Below, piece after piece: positions 60,047-64,000 of a DNA stretch of 64,000 nucleotides (position 1 is the first letter of the stretch; each line of letters starts with the position of its first letter). Below the pieces are notes generated by a model. The model made no database searches. It was not told the origin of the DNA and saw only the letters and a list, made by a program, of their open reading frames with translations. The stretch covers positions 124,001 to 188,000 of the forward strand of contig JAAXKN010000005.1 of NCBI GenBank assembly GCA_025612375.1. The letters run 5' to 3'. Origin of the DNA: Ignavibacteria bacterium. Lineage in GTDB: Bacteria; Bacteroidota; Ignavibacteria; Ignavibacteriales; SURF-24. The translations under genes and the position numbers were made by a program.

Positions 60047-63000
60047 TTAAAGTTTATCCAGCTCTCTTTGTAAGATCAGGATGTTTTCTGCCGCCACTTC
60101 ATTTGATGGATCCTTTTTTATTACCCTCTCCAGAATTTCCGCTGCAGCCGGATAATTCTTTTCCATAATTTCCACTACAGAAAGGTCATTTAAGGCATCT
60201 ATGTTTTCACTTTCCAAAAGCAGAACGGTTTCAAGTACCTTGCGGGCTAAAGAAAGCTCACCGCTTTCTATGAAAGTTTCTGCTTTTTCCACCAGACGGC
60301 CGTACTGTCTTTTGTCCGTCTTATATTCAGATCCAATTCCCTGCCTTTTAGATTCTTCTTTGCTTTCCTTAAGGCTGGAGTCCGGGTGTTCTATCTCACT
60401 CGGCTGGCTGCTTTTCTCTTCAAGCAATTCACTAAGGTAATTCATGTTCCCTAAGGCCACCTCATTCCCCGGATCGATTCTTACAACCTTTTCTAAAAAA
60501 TCTACCGCAGACTCAAGATCTCCCGTCATTATTGATATTACGGCCAGATCATTTAAGGCATCTGTATTGGCCGGATTTTTATTGATGATCTCACTTAACA
60601 GTTCAACAGCTTCACCCGGATTGTTTTGTCCAATAAGCTCTTCGGCTCTATTAAGTAGCTCATTCATGCTGCTTCCCGTATAATTACTCTCAGATATCCT
60701 TCCGTTTGAGTCCGGATTTTTAATACTGTTCACGCTGTAAGGTTCAGAAGCAAGGCTATTGTGATCCTTAGATAGGCCTAATTTACTATTTGTCTTTGCA
60801 AGTCCCGCAATTCCACAGCTATCTTTAGGCTCTTTCATTAAAGCCATTTGGAACACATGCTTTGACTCCTGGTAACGTTCAGAGACAAAGAAAGCCTCAC
60901 CTAGTCCCAGATATGCCGGAACTGAACCAGGATTAGATCTAAGTTCACGTTCGAAGTAATTGATTGCATTTTTAAGATCGTTTTTCTTTAGGTAGAGATT
61001 CCCATAAAGGTTCAGGACGTTTCCATATTTATCATCCATGTCTGAGCGGCCTTCGGATTCATAAATATCTATGGATTGCTTTAAGACTTGTTCAGCCAAA
61101 TCATACTCATTATCAACGAAATGCACCAGAGCCCTTAGGTAGCTTTGTATGAATTCATCCTGATGAATAGGGAAGGATATGGACCGTTCTTTTACCTGTT
61201 TTTTCTCCAACCAGATTTCATCAATATTAACGCCCCACTTTTCCAAAAATTTCTTTTCATTTAACCTGATAAGCTTTGCATATTTTTCGTATCCATCGGC
61301 CCTGAAGGACTTTGAACCGTAATGATGAACAAAAACATCCTCTGCTATTACAGTCTTATAGCCTGCTATATGCGACCGGAGACAGAAATCGTCATCCTCG
61401 AAGTTTCCGGGGCTGAATCGTTCATCAAGTCCGCCAATTAAGTCAATTACTTCCTTCTTGATAAGGGTGCAGAGGAACGAAACTCTCAGGTACTCTAAGG
61501 TCTTTCCGGAATTCTGCCTTTTTATCATCTTTGCATATTTATGCATTTCCGGGATAGTCTTATATTTTGCATTTTCATCCATCTGTATTCCGCTGACCAG
61601 ATTACTTATTGGTCCTACAATGCCTGTTTTGGCGTCCGACTCCGCTACTTCCAGCATTCTCTGGAGCCAGCCCTCAGTCACAACAATATCATTATTAGCA
61701 ATAACCAGGTAGTTCCCTGAAGCAGCTTTCAAGGCCTGATTAATGGCCTTTGGAAATCCATAGTTGGAATCATTGAGTATAACCTTAATCCTGGCATATT
61801 TTTTCTGCAGGTTTTTTAGGTATGTAACTGTACCATCAGTACTGGCATTGTCAACAATAATAATTTCATACTTCAATTTTGTATGTTTCAGAATCGAATT
61901 AATGCATTCCTTGTTAAACTTAAGACCGTTAAAAGTCAGTACCACTATCGAGACAAAAGTCTCACTTTTCTTCTTTTGAGAAGATGAAACTTTATAGAGG
62001 TCCTCTCCGGGAAGCAGATACTCCTTAATTATATTTGCATCTGTAGTAAAAGTCCTGCCGTCGTTTTCTGTAATAAAATCAGGCTTAACTTTACCGAGCC
62101 ATTTTCTGTGCAGGCGTTGGATGTTTTCAGATACTTTAGAAAACCTTTCTGCTCCGCTTTGCGATTCATAGTGAATGACGACACTTTCAGGCTGATAGAC
62201 GAGACTATATCCCCTCTGCCTTAGCTTAAAACACAGGTCGACATCCTCATATCCATTCCAATATCCTTCATCAAATCCGCCCACCTCTTCGAAAGCGGAC
62301 CTGCGGACCAGCAGGCATGCAGCAGTTAAAGACTGGTATTTTGTCATCACCTCAGCTTCACTGCAATCAGCTGGCTGATGTAAATATAAATGCTGAGCCA
62401 GTAAGGGATCCTTCATTTTTCTATGATCGAATATCCCGATGCCGGCATGCTGTATGGTACCATCTGGAAACAGCAGTTTACTTCCTGCGGCGGCTGCTTT
62501 AGCATCCTTATCAAGTATTTTCACCAGCATTTCCATCCATCCTTTTCTGACTTCGGTATCGTTATTTAAGAATAGAAGGTAACTGCCGCGAGCCGTTCTT
62601 GCTGCCAGATTATTTGCTCTTGAAAATCCCAGGTTTCGTTCTGATCTCAGTACCGAGAAATTGCTTTTGTTCCCCTGGTATTCCTTTAATAGCGTCTGGG
62701 TTCCATCAATAGAGGCATTATCCACAATAATCAGCTCATAATTCTCCTGTGCCCCGGTATTCCTATAAACCGATTCAAGGCACTTTTGCGTAAGTTCAAC
62801 CCTGTTATAAACAGGAACTATAACAGACACTTTTATCCCGGTTGATTCTGGTAATTTTCCGGGAGCCTTGTCCTTCACTGCCTTATCTGAAAAGCTTAAT
62901 GCAATTTCCGGCTTTACATACAGAGATTTCTGCCCATTTAAGTATTTTTGCAGGTTAAATGGCAGCTTGCCGCCTTTAACATTTCCGATCCTCTGCTCAT

Positions 63001-64000
63001 CTTTCCATTTCCTGTATTCTCTGTGCTCAATTGTCTCTTTTTCATCAATTGCCTTTAATGTCTCTTGATCAATTACTGCTGCTTTACCGGATGGCAAATG
63101 AAATCCGATATTTTCATCCAGCATGTAAATGTTTTGCAAGTTGGACACATTAATTCTAAAACCGTAATCAGCATCCTCTTCGCCGTAAAGACCGTAGTCT
63201 TCACACCAATACCCCAAAAGTTTGTTTGTTCTTTTAGGTAGCAATATACATGCTCCTCCCAGGATACCCCCTGTTTTAGGCCGGACATCAACGCCATTTA
63301 TCTTCTGTATGGGATAACTGACAGGCTCAAAGTTATATGCTACTGCCCCGGCAGTGGGAATCTTTTGGACCGCATTGATCATCTCACGAAGCCAGTTCGG
63401 CTTCTGAATGACTATATCATTATCCAGCTTCAGGTAATACTCAGCCTCAGGTTCCTTTAGCCATGCCAGATTGGATGCTTTGGCAACTCCGATATTGGAA
63501 TCAAGAAGAATGAGATTCTTAATTATCCCCCTGCGTTTCAATTCTTTTAGATACTCCCGGGTTCCGTCGGTACTTCCATTATCCACAACAGTCAGCACGT
63601 GCGGAAAACTTGTGTATTGAACAATAGATTTAATTGACTGTTTTGTATATTCAAGGCGGTTAAATGTTATCATGCATATATTTACAAATCCCGGGTTTTT
63701 AGAATCAAAAATAAACTGATAGTTATATGCGTAGTTTTCTTTTACAAATGGAAGATGAGCGGCATAAAAGTGTTTAACTGCATCAGATTCCATTACACTC
63801 TGATTGATGTTTGCATTCACAACACCTGAGGAGTTTTCCAAATATAAGCCCAGGAAATCCCGAATGTGGAACATTTCATGTTTTGCGGCAATCCTGCACC
63901 AAAATTCATAGTCACCGGCGGATTTCAGCTCTTCATTAAAAAAGCCCAATTTCCAGTGCAGGGATTTTCTCCACATCGGCTGGGGCCCCATGTGGCATCC
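60047..64000 (-). CDS. multidomain GT2 glycosyltransferase with TPR tail (N-terminus beyond window)
   Basis: The frame is open from the stop at 60047 to the window edge, so at least 1317 residues are seen and the start is missing. The edge segment, with MGPQPMWRKSLHWKLGFFNEELKSAGDYEFWCRIA, is the end of one GT2 domain, homologous to that in the 919-residue protein. Three more GT2 domains follow: VNICMITFNRLEYTKQSIKSIV near 63680, VSVIVPVYNRVELTQKCLESVY near 62830, and VSIVVLTFNGLKFNKECINSIL near 61950. Each has an acidic nucleotide-binding site. The tail (61150-60047) holds TPR modules shared with the two genes downstream. Four transferase units could build a chain of several sugars. Confidence 0.87.
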   Translation of the reverse strand, partial: GCHMGPQPMWRKSLHWKLGFFNEELKSAGDYEFWCRIAAKHEMFHIRDFLGLYLENSSGVVNANINQSVMESDAVKHFYAAHLPFVKENYAYNYQFIFDSKNPGFVNICMITFNRLEYTKQSIKSIVQYTSFPHVLTVVDNGSTDGTREYLKELKRRGIIKNLILLDSNIGVAKASNLAWLKEPEAEYYLKLDNDIVIQKPNWLREMINAVQKIPTAGAVAYNFEPVSYPIQKINGVDVRPKTGGILGGACILLPKRTNKLLGYWCEDYGLYGEEDADYGFRINVSNLQNIYMLDENIGFHLPSGKAAVIDQETLKAIDEKETIEHREYRKWKDEQRIGNVKGGKLPFNLQKYLNGQKSLYVKPEIALSFSDKAVKDKAPGKLPESTGIKVSVIVPVYNRVELTQKCLESVYRNTGAQENYELIIVDNASIDGTQTLLKEYQGNKSNFSVLRSERNLGFSRANNLAARTARGSYLLFLNNDTEVRKGWMEMLVKILDKDAKAAAAGSKLLFPDGTIQHAGIGIFDHRKMKDPLLAQHLYLHQPADCSEAEVMTKYQSLTAACLLVRRSAFEEVGGFDEGYWNGYEDVDLCFKLRQRGYSLVYQPESVVIHYESQSGAERFSKVSENIQRLHRKWLGKVKPDFITENDGRTFTTDANIIKEYLLPGEDLYKVSSSQKKKSETFVSIVVLTFNGLKFNKECINSILKHTKLKYEIIIVDNASTDGTVTYLKNLQKKYARIKVILNDSNYGFPKAINQALKAASGNYLVIANNDIVVTEGWLQRMLEVAESDAKTGIVGPISNLVSGIQMDENAKYKTIPEMHKYAKMIKRQNSGKTLEYLRVSFLCTLIKKEVIDLIGGLDERFSPGNFEDDDFCLRSHIAGYKTVIAEDVFVHHYGSKSFRADGYEKYAKLIRLNEKKFLEKWGVNIDEIWLEKKQVKERSISFPIHQDEFIQSYLRALVHFVDNEYDLAEQVLKQSIDIYESEGRSDMDDKYGNVLNLYGNLYLKKNDLKNAINYFERELRSNPGSVPAYLGLGEAFFVSERYQESKHVFQMALMKEPKDSCGIAGLAKTNSKLGLSKDHNSLASEPYSVNSIKNPDSNGRISESNYTGSSMNELLNRAEELIGQNNPGEAVELLSEIINKNPANTDALNDLAVISIMTGDLESAVDFLEKVVRIDPGNEVALGNMNYLSELLEEKSSQPSEIEHPDSSLKESKEESKRQGIGSEYKTDKRQYGRLVEKAETFIESGELSLARKVLETVLLLESENIDALNDLSVVEIMEKNYPAAAEILERVIKKDPSNEVAAENILILQRELDKL

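Noticed and set aside
1-64000. CRISPR array, insertion sequence, integrase, tRNA or rRNA
   Set aside because: No regularly spaced repeats, transposase or integrase genes, or recognisable stable RNA sequences were seen on either strand.

Overview
The window looks like chromosome from a motile, Gram-negative member of the Bacteroidota/Chlorobi group, most probably class Ignavibacteria. The grounds are indirect: a secreted enzyme ends in a type IX secretion (Por) sorting domain, a PG_1098-type methyltransferase is present, many starts carry Shine-Dalgarno sites, and a full flagellar/chemotaxis locus sits in the same stretch. No taxonomic marker such as rRNA is present, so this is inference.

Layout. 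(1) Bases 1-2069, minus strand: the start of infB, then nusA and rimP, with a small terminator-like hairpin just before rimP. (2) 2329-4159, plus strand: a small conserved protein and a secreted bleomycin-hydrolase-like C1 peptidase. (3) 4239-10628: an amino-sugar salvage group made of a secreted GH3 hexosaminidase, an outer-membrane-type protein, a ROK sugar kinase, an MFS permease and NagA. (4) 10765-19008: a large soluble KAP-type P-loop NTPase, a small anchored Cys/His protein, a beta-barrel-like protein, then an apparent plus-strand operon of acyl-activating/acyltransferase fusion, methyltransferase and GNAT. (5) 19127-31409, minus strand: one long flagellar basal-body/hook operon running flgB-flgC-unknown-fliE-fliF-fliG-fliH-fliI-fliJ-motE-like-fliK-flgD-TIGR02530-flgE. 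(6) 31798-38961, plus strand: a chemotaxis operon with a HEAT-repeat protein, cheR, two receiver proteins, a CheZ-like phosphatase, cheA, cheB and a small unknown. (7) 39047-46018, minus strand: a chemoreceptor with a TonB-like partner, a PAS hybrid-like kinase, and an FlrB/FlrC-like kinase/sigma-54 activator pair. (8) 46399-51149, minus strand: a FlgM-like protein, a FlgN/FliT-like chaperone, fliD, fliS and two nearly identical flagellins. (9) 51186-64000, minus strand: an island of very large glycosyltransferase/TPR fusion proteins next to the flagellins, probably for flagellin or surface glycosylation; the last gene runs off the window.

How it works together. The FlrBC-like pair and a good -24/-12 site before flgB suggest that the hook/basal-body operon is sigma-54 dependent. 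Sites of the form T(A/T)AA-N15-NCCGATA(A/G) precede one flagellin, the chemotaxis operon, the TonB/chemoreceptor pair and the PAS kinase, suggesting a late sigma-28 (FliA) class held back by the FlgM-like protein. This would be a two-step flagellar cascade that also drives chemotaxis genes. Flagellar export-gate, C-ring FliM/FliN and stator genes are not in this window. No tRNA, rRNA, CRISPR array or insertion sequence was seen.
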